64,000 nucleotides of DNA from RGIG3009 sp964390295 (GCA_964390295.1 CAYMHR010000003.1:1-64000), one strand, 5' to 3'. Shown: positions 50,542-57,917, counted from the stretch's first letter. Numbers and translations are program-made. The notes: a model not told the origin generated them from the sequence alone.

Positions 50542-51222
50542 TTATAAATGTTCGTTGGAGCCCAAGGCGTTTTCTGCGTTTTTCAGTAAATTCAGCAGGG
50601 AAGACGCAAACAGGGGATACACCTTGGATAGTTCGTCGGGAAGCAAAACCGGCACCTGCTCGTTGGGAGACAAGGCAGAAGCCAGCACTCCAAGCTTGGC
50701 GGCGGACAGGCTCATGGCACCGGAAGCCGCCGGCTGGTACAACTCGGTTGGTACCGAGAACAGGGCGGGGGAATTTCGCGTGTCGGCGGTGTACAGGGTG
50801 CGGAACAAGGTGTAGATTGCCATGTTCAAATACGATGCGGCTTCGGCGGTCAGCTCTTCGTTGTTGTACCGTTGCAGTAAGCCGAACAGCAGATTCACGG
50901 CGTTGACGACCAGCTTTTTTTGCAACACGGGAAGAACGCTGCCCGATACGTGGCTGTCTTTCGCTTGGAGATCGCCTTCCGGAATATCGTCCACGGCGAT
51001 CATCGCGCTGGATTTGTCGGCGGTGCGCCCCAGCAGGTAATCGCAGGATACCTCGTAAAAATCGGCGGCGCGTACCACGAAATCCAAACCACATTCGCGG
51101 ATGCCCTTTTCATAATGCGAAAGCAGTGCCTGTGAAATTTTTAATTCAGCGGCCGCCTGTTTTTGGCTGATTCCGCGTTCCTTGCGAAGCAAGGTCAGAG
51201 TACGTGAAAACGTGTTGTTCAT
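50542..51222 (-). CDS. XRE family regulator with C-terminal helical domain
   Basis: 226 residues. N-terminal helix-turn-helix (LTLLRKERGISQKQAAAELK, then ISQALLSHYEKGIRECGLD, CDYLLGRTAD). The remaining 140 residues are helical, end in LLNLLKNAENALG and lack any known domain by eye. ATG 51222 follows AGGAGT. It is divergent from the phosphatase gene. Target unknown; the clostridial habit of such genes is growth-phase control. Confidence 0.82.
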   Translation of the reverse strand: MNNTFSRTLTLLRKERGISQKQAAAELKISQALLSHYEKGIRECGLDFVVRAADFYEVSCDYLLGRTADKSSAMIAVDDIPEGDLQAKDSHVSGSVLPVLQKKLVVNAVNLLFGLLQRYNNEELTAEAASYLNMAIYTLFRTLYTADTRNSPALFSVPTELYQPAASGAMSLSAAKLGVLASALSPNEQVPVLLPDELSKVYPLFASSLLNLLKNAENALGSNEHL

Positions 51223-51321
51223 GGTAGGACTCCTATCCAAATTATACGGTGCGTTATAAATTATATCGCGTCGGATACCATTTGTAAAGTGCAATTTTCG
51301 TTAAAAAGCGAGGAATTTTTT

Positions 51322-51948
51322 GTGAAAAACTATCATATCCACCTCATTCGACACGGCATGACCGAAGCCAACGAGAAAGGCTTGTATATTGGAACGACCG
51401 ATTTGCCGCTGTCTGCAACCGGCTTGCGCGATCTGTTAAACAAAAAGCAGGAGGCGCGTTATCCGTCAGCCACGCGGTTTTACGTCAGTCCGTTGCTGCG
51501 GTGTCGGCAAACTTTGGAAGTGCTGTATCCGGGGTGTGAACCGACCGAAATGCCCGGCCTCTCCGAGTGCGATTTCGGCGCGTGGGAGGGGAAAAGCGCC
51601 GCCGATCTTCAGCACGACGAGGAGTTTCAGCGCTGGATCGCCGGCGAGCTGCCGGATATTCCGGGCGGCGAAGCAACGGCGGATTTTCAAAGCCGCGTAA
51701 TGGCGGCGTTTGAAGCGTTGGTAGAGGACGCCATGAAGCACGGAGATACCGATACCGTCGTTTGTACTCACGGCGGCGTCATCATGATGATCATGGCGGC
51801 TTACGCCTTGCCGCGCGCCGATCTGTCGGCGTGGGCCACCGAAGGCGGCTGTGGTTTTACACTTCGTATTACCCTGACACTGTGGATGCGGGAGCCTGTC
51901 GCGGAAGCGGTAGATTACGTGCCGCTGATTCCCGATCGTCAAAATTGA
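51322..51948 (+). CDS. Histidine phosphatase family protein (phosphoglycerate-mutase-like)
   Basis: 208 residues. Catalytic LIRHGMTEAN with the phosphorylated His, SPLLRCRQTLEVLYPG, GLSECDFGAWEGKSAADL with the acid Glu, and CTHGGVIMMIM with the second His: a complete two-histidine phosphatase. The length and motifs fit the CobC/GpmB-like group, but no cobalamin genes are near. GTG 51322 follows GAGG by 8-9 bases. Confidence 0.88.
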   Translation: MKNYHIHLIRHGMTEANEKGLYIGTTDLPLSATGLRDLLNKKQEARYPSATRFYVSPLLRCRQTLEVLYPGCEPTEMPGLSECDFGAWEGKSAADLQHDEEFQRWIAGELPDIPGGEATADFQSRVMAAFEALVEDAMKHGDTDTVVCTHGGVIMMIMAAYALPRADLSAWATEGGCGFTLRITLTLWMREPVAEAVDYVPLIPDRQN

Positions 51949-51992
51949 GAGAACGGTGGGTCGCACAGCGTCTCCTGCGGTTGTTCTACTTG

Positions 51993-52191
51993 CCAAAAAG
52001 CGTCCGACGTCGTGCGACGTCGGACGCTTCTGCGTTTTCATTTGTCCCGCTCTGCCGTAATATTCTCCGGATAACCTGCTACTATATCGTTCGCAGGTGG
52101 GTGTCTGCCCACAAGGTTCACGCTCCCTTCGTCCCAACGGGTGGGGAGGTCTGCAATCCGCTTGCGGAGCCAAGCTCCCGTATTCCAAGTG
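51993..52191 (-). ncRNA. Structured non-coding RNA, 6S-like candidate
   Basis: A leftward region of about 200 bases with no coding frame. It ends in a strong terminator and starts after a TATAAC (52199-52204), with no clear -35. Local stems are CCGC-AA-GCGG, GGAGC-GCTCC, CTCCC-GGGAG, GTGGG-CAGACA-CCCAC and AACCT...AGGTT. Length, compact rod-like pairing and a free-standing setting would fit 6S RNA (ssrS), but I cannot confirm the class from the sequence alone. Confidence 0.4.
51994..52029 (-). terminator. Terminator of the 6S-like RNA / DUF1292 transcript
   Basis: AAGCGTCCGACGTC and GACGTCGGACGCTT form a 14-bp stem around a 4-base loop; leftward it ends in TTTTTGG. Confidence 0.88.
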
Positions 52192-52239
52192 TAGTAGGGT
52201 TATAAGAGAATGGTCCGCGTACAGAGCAGGAGCCGGTCG

Positions 52240-52545
52240 TTATTGCTCCTCGGTTTCTTCGATCTCGTACAGATCGGCCAGGCGTTCTTCAAAGATACCG
52301 GCGATTTCTTCAAATTCGTCGTCATCCTCAATGGGAAGCAGCAGGTCTTCGCCGTTTTCCTCTTTGACCGTTAAGATGACCAGCTCGCCGTCGTCGTTGA
52401 TCAGATCGGCCGGGTTATCGTATACCGGGATTAACGCCACGTAGCGGCCGTCATCGGTTTCGATGGCATCCAGGACTTCAAATTGATGCTGATTTCCCTC
52501 ATCGTCCACCACGGTGACCAAATCGTTTCCATATTCTTCCGACAT
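52240..52545 (-). CDS. DUF1292 family protein (YrzB-like)
   Basis: 101 residues, very acidic. The pattern LVTVVDDEGNQHQFEVLDAI and YVALIPVY then ELVILTVKEENGEDLLLPIEDDDEFEEI is the DUF1292 fold, a small beta protein of unknown role common in Firmicutes. ATG 52545 follows AAAGGAGA. In many relatives this gene lies near ruvX and alaS; neither is present here. Confidence 0.85.
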   Translation of the reverse strand: MSEEYGNDLVTVVDDEGNQHQFEVLDAIETDDGRYVALIPVYDNPADLINDDGELVILTVKEENGEDLLLPIEDDDEFEEIAGIFEERLADLYEIEETEEQ

Positions 52546-52691
52546 AGGTATATCTCCTTTCTTTCACACCAATAGCGTGCTTTCGCTCTTACTATATTAC
52601 CCTGTTTTTCAGCTTTCGTCAAGCAAAAAGTGCCGAAGGAAGGCGGTTCAAAAAAAGTTCACGAAAAGACGAAAAAAGTTCATCAAAAGTA

Positions 52692-52720
52692 TTGACAAGG
52701 GTGTGCGGTTGTGGTATAGT
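52692..52720 (+). promoter_or_regulatory. Strong promoter of the mini-ORF leader
   Basis: TTGACA (52692-52697), 17-base spacer, TATAGT (52715-52720). Confidence 0.9.
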
Positions 52721-52764
52721 AAAGATGACAAAAGGATGGACAGAACGAGACGTACACAAGAGGA

Positions 52765-52785
52765 GTGAGTCCCGTGCATCGTTAA
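52765..52785 (+). CDS. Leader mini-ORF 1 (MSPVHR)
   Basis: GTG AGT CCC GTG CAT CGT TAA, directly after AGGA. Six residues. Translation is inferred only from the repeated start context. Confidence 0.35.
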   Translation: MSPVHR

Positions 52786-52815
52786 GATCAGGCATTCCCC
52801 AATCCATAACAAAGG

Positions 52816-52851
52816 ATGAGTCCCATGGTTCAAGATTCACGGCTTCAGTGA
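52816..52851 (+). CDS. Leader mini-ORF 2 (MSPMVQDSRLQ)
   Basis: ATG start after AAAGG, eleven residues, TGA stop. It contains a small hairpin (ATTCAC/GTGAAT). Same frame as mini-ORF 1. Confidence 0.35.
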   Translation: MSPMVQDSRLQ

Positions 52852-52878
52852 ATGCGGCTTTGGCGATGAAAGGGTTAG

Positions 52879-52953
52879 GTGAGTCCAATGGGCCACACAG
52901 TAAAACCGCGATCTTACTATCCTAATACAGAAAAGGTGAGTCCCGTGCGCTAA
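52879..52953 (+). CDS. Leader mini-ORFs 3 and 4
   Basis: GTG 52879 opens a 24-residue frame starting MSPMGHTVK. It runs in frame into the fourth motif (GTG 52936, AAAAGG before it), giving MSPVR and TAA at 52951-52953. Either start could be used. Confidence 0.35.
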   Translation: MSPMGHTVKPRSYYPNTEKVSPVR

Positions 52954-53057
52954 CGTGCACTTTGATAGGTTCAACTTGTTATAGATTCCTTTTGATTCCT
53001 TCCTTCAATTCATTTGTCATAGGTTTAGATTTCCTTTACATACGTTGCACGTCGTGG

Positions 53058-53089
53058 TCCGGAGGCCTGCTCCAGGTCTCCGGATTTTT
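53058..53089 (+). terminator. Attenuator terminator before the TauE/SafE genes
   Basis: TCCGGAGGCCTG (53058-53069) pairs with CAGGTCTCCGGA (53073-53084), 12 bp with one G-T pair, around CTC and followed by TTTTTG. It ends 46 bases before the first start codon. Confidence 0.9.
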
Positions 53090-53135
53090 GCATATTTTTC
53101 TCCGCTCGCACCCACACTATCCGGGGGAGATGCAA

Positions 53136-53495
53136 ATGAAAAGGCGTACTCAATATACAATCACCGGGGCGCTGGCCGGCACGGCCAACGGCCTGTTCGG
53201 AGCCGGTGGTGGTTTGTTTTTGGTGCCGCTGTTCACTTGGTGGCTCGGCATGGAGCCGAAGCGCGCGTTTGCGACCTCGGTAGCGGTGATTTTTTTGTTG
53301 TCACCGGTGTCGTTGTTGGTGTTTTGGCTACACGGTGATCTGAACCTTGGCGGCACGTGGCCCTATTTGGTCGGTGGAGCACTGGGCGGCATTCTTTCCG
53401 GTCGCTTGTTCTCCAAGCTGTCCGTCACCTGGCTGCGCCGCCTGTTTGGGGCGCTGTTGTTATACGGCGGTGTTCGGGCGGTGATGCTGTGGTAA
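53136..53495 (+). CDS. TauE/SafE (TSUP) family half-transporter A
   Basis: 119 residues, half the length of a normal TauE/SafE permease. Four helices, with the first-repeat motif GALAGTANGLFGAGGGLFLVPLF and PKRAFATSVAVIF. The family exports sulfite or sulfoacetate or takes up organic sulfur anions; the solute here is unknown. ATG 53136 is 7 bases after GGGGGAG; ATG 53130 is too close. It overlaps the second half by 7 bases, so the two probably form a heterodimer. Confidence 0.82.
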   Translation: MKRRTQYTITGALAGTANGLFGAGGGLFLVPLFTWWLGMEPKRAFATSVAVIFLLSPVSLLVFWLHGDLNLGGTWPYLVGGALGGILSGRLFSKLSVTWLRRLFGALLLYGGVRAVMLW

Positions 53496-53887
53496 AGGTG
53501 ATTGTCGCCATCGGCGTGGGTCTGCTGACCGGCATTTTAAGCGGAATGGGAATCGGCGGCGGCTCTTTGCTCATATTGTATTTAACCGCTGTGATCGGAA
53601 CCGATCAATACGTTGCCGGCGGAATCAATTTGCTGTATTTTTTATGTTGTGCGCCCACGGCCTTGGCATCGCATATTCTCCACAAGCGATTGGAGTGGCA
53701 AGCGGTGCTGTGGTGCTCCCTGTCAGGCTTTGTTACGTCGCTGGGTGCGGCGTGGCTGGCATCACAGCTGAACACCGATTGGCTTCGCCGCGGATTCGGT
53801 GTGCTGTTGCTGTACGTTGGCGCACGCGAGCTGTTTTGCAAAAAAGAAGGCCCTGCCACCGAAGAGGGGCAGGGCACAGGCCGTTGA
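53489..53887 (+). CDS. TauE/SafE (TSUP) family half-transporter B
   Basis: 132 residues, four helices, carrying the second copy of the repeat motif: GVGLLTGILSGMGIGGGSLLIL and QYVAGGINLLYFL. GTG 53489 (or 53498) begins inside gene A. The frame change lies exactly at the domain boundary with start and stop overlapping, so this looks like two real genes and not a broken one. The 3' end overlaps the terminator of the convergent 3D gene. Confidence 0.82.
   Translation: MVKVIVAIGVGLLTGILSGMGIGGGSLLILYLTAVIGTDQYVAGGINLLYFLCCAPTALASHILHKRLEWQAVLWCSLSGFVTSLGAAWLASQLNTDWLRRGFGVLLLYVGARELFCKKEGPATEEGQGTGR
53838..53875 (-). terminator. Terminator of the 3D-domain gene
   Basis: Leftward GCCCTGCC and GGCAGGGC, then CTTCTTTTTTGC. 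It lies within the end of the TauE/SafE-B gene. Confidence 0.85.
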
Positions 53888-53897
53888 CGGCCGTTTC

Positions 53898-54491
53898 TTA
53901 TTTCAGCATGTAGATCGTGACGTTTTGCCGCCCGAAGGTTAGACATTCCTCGCGCGTATCCATGTACAGGTCTACCAGAATCGTATTGTTCAGCAGATCA
54001 CCGCCGGTATCCTCGGCAACGGCATATCCGTAAACGTAACCGCTGTCGGAGACGATAAACAGCTTGCTTCCGTAGGCGATCCGCTTGGGATTGACGGCAA
54101 CGGTACCCCATTGCGGCGTGGTGCCGGTTGCTGTAACGGCGTTTTCCTTGGCGGTATAAGCGCAGGCAGTGCCCTCCACGGTTCGAACGTAGTGCAGGGG
54201 AAGTCCGTCTTCGTCCAGCGGAAATTCGTCCAGCATTTCGGGGAAGGCACCGGTATAGCGCGCTTCGTTTGCGACCGGTTCGGTCGTGACGGGAGGAATT
54301 TCCATCATGTCCGGCACGGCAAAGTCGGCAACATAGGTGCCGACGGCTTCGGTGGAGGGGGTGGCGCTGTCGGCGACGGGATGAGCCGCGGTGGCAGTTT
54401 CCACCCGGTTTCCGCGATACAGGATCAGCGTGATGGTCAATATCGGAATTGTGGCAATGAGTACAGGCAGAAGCTCTCGGCGCTGTTTCAT
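53898..54491 (-). CDS. 3D domain-containing surface protein
   Basis: 197 residues. One N-terminal helix (about 7-25), a 75-residue Thr/Pro-rich spacer, then a 3D (double-psi beta-barrel) domain. That domain holds TATGTTPQWGTVAVNPKRIAYGSKLFI, YGYAVAEDTGGDLL and VDLYMDTREECLTFGRQNVTIYML, with the three conserved Asp. The fold is that of lytic transglycosylases of the MltA/Rpf/YocH type, so wall remodelling is likely. ATG 54491 follows AAAGGAGAG. Confidence 0.85.
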   Translation of the reverse strand: MKQRRELLPVLIATIPILTITLILYRGNRVETATAAHPVADSATPSTEAVGTYVADFAVPDMMEIPPVTTEPVANEARYTGAFPEMLDEFPLDEDGLPLHYVRTVEGTACAYTAKENAVTATGTTPQWGTVAVNPKRIAYGSKLFIVSDSGYVYGYAVAEDTGGDLLNNTILVDLYMDTREECLTFGRQNVTIYMLK

Positions 54492-54514
54492 AGCGGCACT
54501 CTCCTTTCTTGACT

Positions 54515-54544
54515 AGTATACCAAAGCGGCGGCGTGTCTGTCAA
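54515..54544 (-). promoter_or_regulatory. Promoter of the 3D-domain gene
   Basis: Leftward TTGACA (54539-54544), 18-base spacer, TATACT (54515-54520). Confidence 0.65.
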
Positions 54545-54584
54545 ACGACGGACAAGCCGCATTTTTGTGTGAAATGACGGTGCC

Positions 54585-54634
54585 TTTTTTCAAAAAAGCC
54601 CGGTTCCATCGAACGTATCCGCTCGAAAGCCGGG
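54585..54634 (-). terminator. Terminator of an unassigned leftward RNA
   Basis: Leftward CCCGG and CCGGG close a long stem that also pairs TTTCGA with TCGATGGAA, then CTTTTTTG. No gene lies upstream in that direction within 150 bases. Confidence 0.75.
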
Positions 54635-54751
54635 AAATTTTTGCTATATTTGTCGCGCCGTTTGTGTAACTTGATAAAATCCCCGTTGCGGTTGCTACCT
54701 GCGTTTTTTCAAAGCATGAGCTCTTAAAGATGAATGTTTGCAACAAGAAGC
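54594..54751 (-). ncRNA. Unassigned structured leader or small RNA
   Basis: A leftward region of about 155 bases with no credible coding frame, between a possible promoter (TTGTCA 54783-54788, 19 bases, TAAAAT 54758-54763) and the terminator above. GTTGC and GCAAC could pair across 45 bases. The layout is that of a riboswitch leader for the 3D gene, but no class was recognised. Confidence 0.4.
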
Positions 54752-54781
54752 CTCGCTATTTTACCTGATAATACAAAAAAG

Positions 54782-54810
54782 TTGACAAATCGAAACTTCT
54801 CTGCTATTAT
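54782..54810 (+). promoter_or_regulatory. Promoter of the lipoprotein gene
   Basis: TTGACA (54782-54787), 17-base spacer, TATTAT (54805-54810). The -35 overlaps that of the leftward promoter. Confidence 0.88.
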
Positions 54811-54833
54811 ATATTTACAGAGGATGTGGGAGA

Positions 54834-54863
54834 GTGATTCCAATGGGGTTTCGTGATCCGTAG
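54834..54863 (+). CDS. Possible leader mini-ORF (MIPMGFRDP)
   Basis: GTG ATT CCA ATG GGG ... TAG, after GGGAGA, in the 5' leader of the lipoprotein. The first 14 bases resemble mini-ORF 3 of the TauE/SafE leader (GTGAGTCCAATGGG). Confidence 0.3.
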   Translation: MIPMGFRDP

Positions 54864-54963
54864 TCGCGTTACGTTGAATGAACGTTGTTCGTAAGTGCGC
54901 CAACATCCGAGCCAACGGTTACGTTTGCGTTGTCTTGGCGATAACGGAAAGGGGAGAAAAGAC

Positions 54964-55269
54964 ATGGCAAAACGGGTATTAGCCATTGGAGTAGCATTGC
55001 TGTTGATAGTTGTCACCGCCGCCTGTACAAAGAAAACGACGGGGAGTGACGTCACAGCCAAAACTACCGACCCTGTATCGCAAAGCACCGCTTCTACCGT
55101 GACATCAACTTCGAAAATCGACGGCTCTGTGCCTACCGTTACAACGGCGGCCGAACAGTCGGGCGAGACCGGAACGTCCTCTACCAATACGGTCCTGGTT
55201 ACCGCATGGCAGACGCGTGCGACACAAACCGGCTTGGGTAACGATCGTCTTCCGTGGCGTTCCCGATAG
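54964..55269 (+). pseudogene. Lipoprotein, N-terminal part of a frameshifted gene
   Basis: 101 residues. Signal peptide MAKRVLAIGVALLLIVVTAAC with lipobox TAAC, then a Thr/Ser spacer that stops at TAG 55267-55269 after a Trp/Arg-rich end unlike a spacer. The matching globular domain continues in another frame from about 55240. A one-base indel near 55200-55250 would join them into a protein of about 305 residues. ATG 54964 follows AAAGGGGAGAAAA. Confidence 0.65.
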
Positions 55270-55889
55270 CGGTTCCCTTCACCGCGGAGGAGCTGTGTGT
55301 GCATGGGAATGCCATCGAGCTGCTTTTCAGCACGGATGACTGGGAGTTTTATCGTTCGTATATGACGAGCACCTGCTTTGTGCTGGAAAACGGAAAGCGG
55401 ATTGAACAGAAGGAATTGCAAGCCTCGGTGGATGACGGAATGATCACGCCGTCTCAACTGATGGCAATCTATGAGCTGGACGTTCACGCCAAGCAGGCAA
55501 AGGACACGGCATCCGGTGAAGCGAGAACCGGCCGCCTGTGTTCCTTCCAAAGCTACCGTGAAGCCACGGTGCTTCAGGGTAACACCGAAACGTACGTGTA
55601 TCCGCCGTACGATTTTATCGGGGAGTTTTATGCGGATTCCACCTTGCCCGACTGGGGCGGCGGCGAGAGCCTTGGTTACTACTTCCATGCCGAAGAATTG
55701 CAGACGTTGGCGGAAGCCGCCTGTCCGCAAAAATCCTTTGCCGGTTTGACCGATGTCGAAGGGATTCGCGTGGGAAATGCGCTGTACGTTTCGCAAAAAA
55801 CGGCGGAGCAGGCCGGAATCGGGGTTCGCGTGAGTGTCAATGCTGAAAATGGGCACGCCACCGCTTTGGAGCTTACGTTCCCTCAATAA
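55254..55889 (+). pseudogene. Lipoprotein, C-terminal domain of the same frameshifted gene
   Basis: Up to 211 residues of a globular domain starting AFPIAVPFTAEELCVHGNAIELLF, with YPPYDFIGEFYADSTLPDWGG. Its own GTG at 55254 has no ribosome site and no signal peptide, and a TAA closes the frame just upstream (about 55235). It therefore depends on the upstream part. Family not recognised. A sequencing error cannot be excluded. Confidence 0.6.
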
Positions 55890-55913
55890 TCCGACGTGCT
55901 GTGAGTAACGTAA

Positions 55914-55953
55914 CGCCCCTTGTGCAGGAAAACCTGTACAAGGGGCGCTTTGC
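55914..55953. terminator. Bidirectional terminator between the lipoprotein and asnB
   Basis: CGCCCCTTGT-CAGG and CCTG-ACAAGGGGCG around AAAA with one mismatch, then CTTTGCTTTT. Confidence 0.85.
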
Positions 55954-55960
55954 TTTTGTG

Positions 55961-57787
55961 TTAGCCGAAGTATTGCTGATACCAAACCAAGAACATATAA
56001 ACGGTCCAAATCTTACGGCTGTTGTCGCGCTTGCCGTGATAATGTTCGTCCAAAAAGGCTACCAGCTGATCCACGTGGAAAAAGCGCTGTGCCGTTTCGC
56101 CGGTGAACGCTTCCTTGACGATGGCGTAATACGGCTCCTGACGCAACCAAACGCGGATGGGAACGGGGAAACCGAGCTTCGGGCGTGCGGTATCCTTTTC
56201 GGGCAGGTGACGCTTGGCGGCAAGACGCATGGCATATTTGGTGGTGCCGCCGGCGATGCGATGCTTGGCGGGAATCCGCGAGGCGACGTCAAACACGTGA
56301 CGATCTAGGAACGGAACGCGCAATTCCAGCGAGTGTGCCATGCTCATGCGGTCGGCTTTGAGAAGAATGTCACCGACCATCCAGCGGTTAATATCCAAAT
56401 ACTGCATCCGCGTTACGTCGTCGAGCCCTTCGGTACGGGCGTACCATACTGCGGTGTGCGCGGTGGGATCGGTGGCCGGAATGGATTTTAACAGCGCCGT
56501 CTTTTCCTTTTTGCTAAACATATAGGCGTTTCCGATAAAGCGTTCTTCCAGCGATTTGGAGCCGCGAATGAGGAAGGAGCGCCCCTTAAAATCCACCGGA
56601 ATTCGCGTGGCCAGCGACGCTACGGCGCGGCGAAGCCAGCGCGGCAGCTTTTGATACCCGGCGAGCGAAAACGGCTCGTGATAGATGCGATAGCCGCCGA
56701 ACAATTCGTCAGCACCCTCGCCGGAAAGCACCACCTTGACGTACTGCGATGCCAGCTTGGAAACAAAGTAGAGAGCCACACAGGCCGGGTCGGCCAGCGG
56801 CTGATCCAGCATGTATTGCACTTGGGGCAGGGACTCCCAGTATTCCTCCGGAGTGATCAGGTGACGATGATGCTCAATGCCGACTTCCTTGGCCAGCTCG
56901 GCGGCAAAGGAGGTTTCGTTATAGTGTTCGCCGTTGTCAAAGCCGACGGTAAAGGCCTTTTGACCGGCAAAGTAGGAGGCAACAAAGCAGGAATCCACGC
57001 CGCCGGAAAGGAAGCAGCCCACCTCGACGTCGCTGATGCGGTGCGCTTCTACCGAGTCGGTGAAGGCTTCGTCAATTTGATCCACCGCCTGCTCCAAGGT
57101 CATGCTGTCGTCCGGATGGAAAACGGCTTCCCAATAGCGCGTTTCCTCCACGTTCCCGTCGCAATATTTCAAATAGTGACCGGGCTGTAAGCAATAAATC
57201 TCTTTGAAAAACGTTTCGCGCGGCAGGGAATATTGATAAGACAAATAGTTGTCCAAAGCGGCTTCATTGAAAATGCGCGGCACGTCGGGATGCTCCAGTA
57301 GGGATTTAATTTCCGAGCCAAACACCAGCCGCCCGTCGGGAAGCAGGGCATAGTGCATGGGCTTAATGCCGAAAAAGTCGCGTGCCAGGAACAGGGAACG
57401 GGAGGGCTTGTCCCAAATGGCAAAGGCAAACATACCGCGCAGACGGTTCAGCAGGGCGGTGTCCCATTCTTCAAAGCCGTGCAACAGCACCTCGCTGTCC
57501 GACTCGGTCTTAAACGTGTGACCGGTGGCCAGCAATTCCCGGCGAAGCTCGCGGTAATTGTAAATTTCTCCGTTGAACGTCAGCACCTTGGTGCCGTCCT
57601 CGTTTTCGATGGGCTGATGTCCGCCCTCCAAATCGATGATACTCAAGCGCCGAAACGCCATGGCCACGGTGTCGTCCATATAAACGCCTTCGGAGTCGGG
57701 ACCCCGATGGGTGATTTTATCCGCCATGTTTCGCAGGACCTGCTCGCGATCCACCAGTTCACCGGTAAAGCCGCAAAATCCGCACAT
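55961..57787 (-). CDS. asnB: Asparagine synthase (glutamine-hydrolysing)
   Basis: 608 residues. The chosen ATG 57787 leaves Cys2 (MCGFCGF) as the exposed N-terminal nucleophile of the glutaminase domain, which spans about 1-200 (KITHRGPDSEGVY, RLSIIDLEGGHQP). The synthetase domain has the ATP loop FLSGGVDS and VVLSGEGADELFGGY. It makes asparagine from aspartate, glutamine and ATP. A GTG three codons upstream would bury the Cys. The length fits the long AsnB/AsnO type. Confidence 0.95.
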   Translation of the reverse strand: MCGFCGFTGELVDREQVLRNMADKITHRGPDSEGVYMDDTVAMAFRRLSIIDLEGGHQPIENEDGTKVLTFNGEIYNYRELRRELLATGHTFKTESDSEVLLHGFEEWDTALLNRLRGMFAFAIWDKPSRSLFLARDFFGIKPMHYALLPDGRLVFGSEIKSLLEHPDVPRIFNEAALDNYLSYQYSLPRETFFKEIYCLQPGHYLKYCDGNVEETRYWEAVFHPDDSMTLEQAVDQIDEAFTDSVEAHRISDVEVGCFLSGGVDSCFVASYFAGQKAFTVGFDNGEHYNETSFAAELAKEVGIEHHRHLITPEEYWESLPQVQYMLDQPLADPACVALYFVSKLASQYVKVVLSGEGADELFGGYRIYHEPFSLAGYQKLPRWLRRAVASLATRIPVDFKGRSFLIRGSKSLEERFIGNAYMFSKKEKTALLKSIPATDPTAHTAVWYARTEGLDDVTRMQYLDINRWMVGDILLKADRMSMAHSLELRVPFLDRHVFDVASRIPAKHRIAGGTTKYAMRLAAKRHLPEKDTARPKLGFPVPIRVWLRQEPYYAIVKEAFTGETAQRFFHVDQLVAFLDEHYHGKRDNSRKIWTVYMFLVWYQQYFG

Positions 57788-57917
57788 ACCCGTCACATCC
57801 TCTCCGCTGTTTCAGCCGACAGCGCATGATATAACAGTAGTATAACAGAAACCGGCGGATTTTCAAAGAGGATATTTCAAAAAGTTCATATTTTTTAGAA
57901 AAAAGCGAAATGAAGGC

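Larger units (their letters stand above)
52727..53135 (+). promoter_or_regulatory. Leader with four repeated mini-ORF starts and an attenuator, before the TauE/SafE pair
   Basis: About 410 bases from the expected transcript start to the first gene. The motif RTGAGTCC-(C/A)-(R)TG occurs at 52765, 52816, 52879 and 52936, each time after AGGAG, AAAGG, AAGGG or AAAAGG, and each time reads Met-Ser-Pro-(Val/Met). The spacings of 51, 63 and 57 bases keep all four in one frame. A pyrimidine-rich stretch and a strong terminator (53058-53089) follow. The layout is that of an attenuated leader; ligand or signal unknown. Confidence 0.6.

Noticed and set aside
52692..52925. 77-residue protein read through the mini-ORF leader in another frame.
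   Set aside because: It starts at the promoter -35, before any transcript, and has no ribosome site.
53136..53887. Single TauE/SafE gene broken by frameshift.
   Set aside because: The break is exactly at the repeat boundary with a proper stop/start overlap, and both halves are complete four-helix units.
54594..54751. c-di-AMP (ydaO) riboswitch, or a T-box (AGGTAGCAACCGC resembles the T-box core).
   Set aside because: The conserved ydaO GGGGTGAATC and GTCAGCTAAC pieces are absent. The T-box match is partial and the downstream gene is not amino-acid related.
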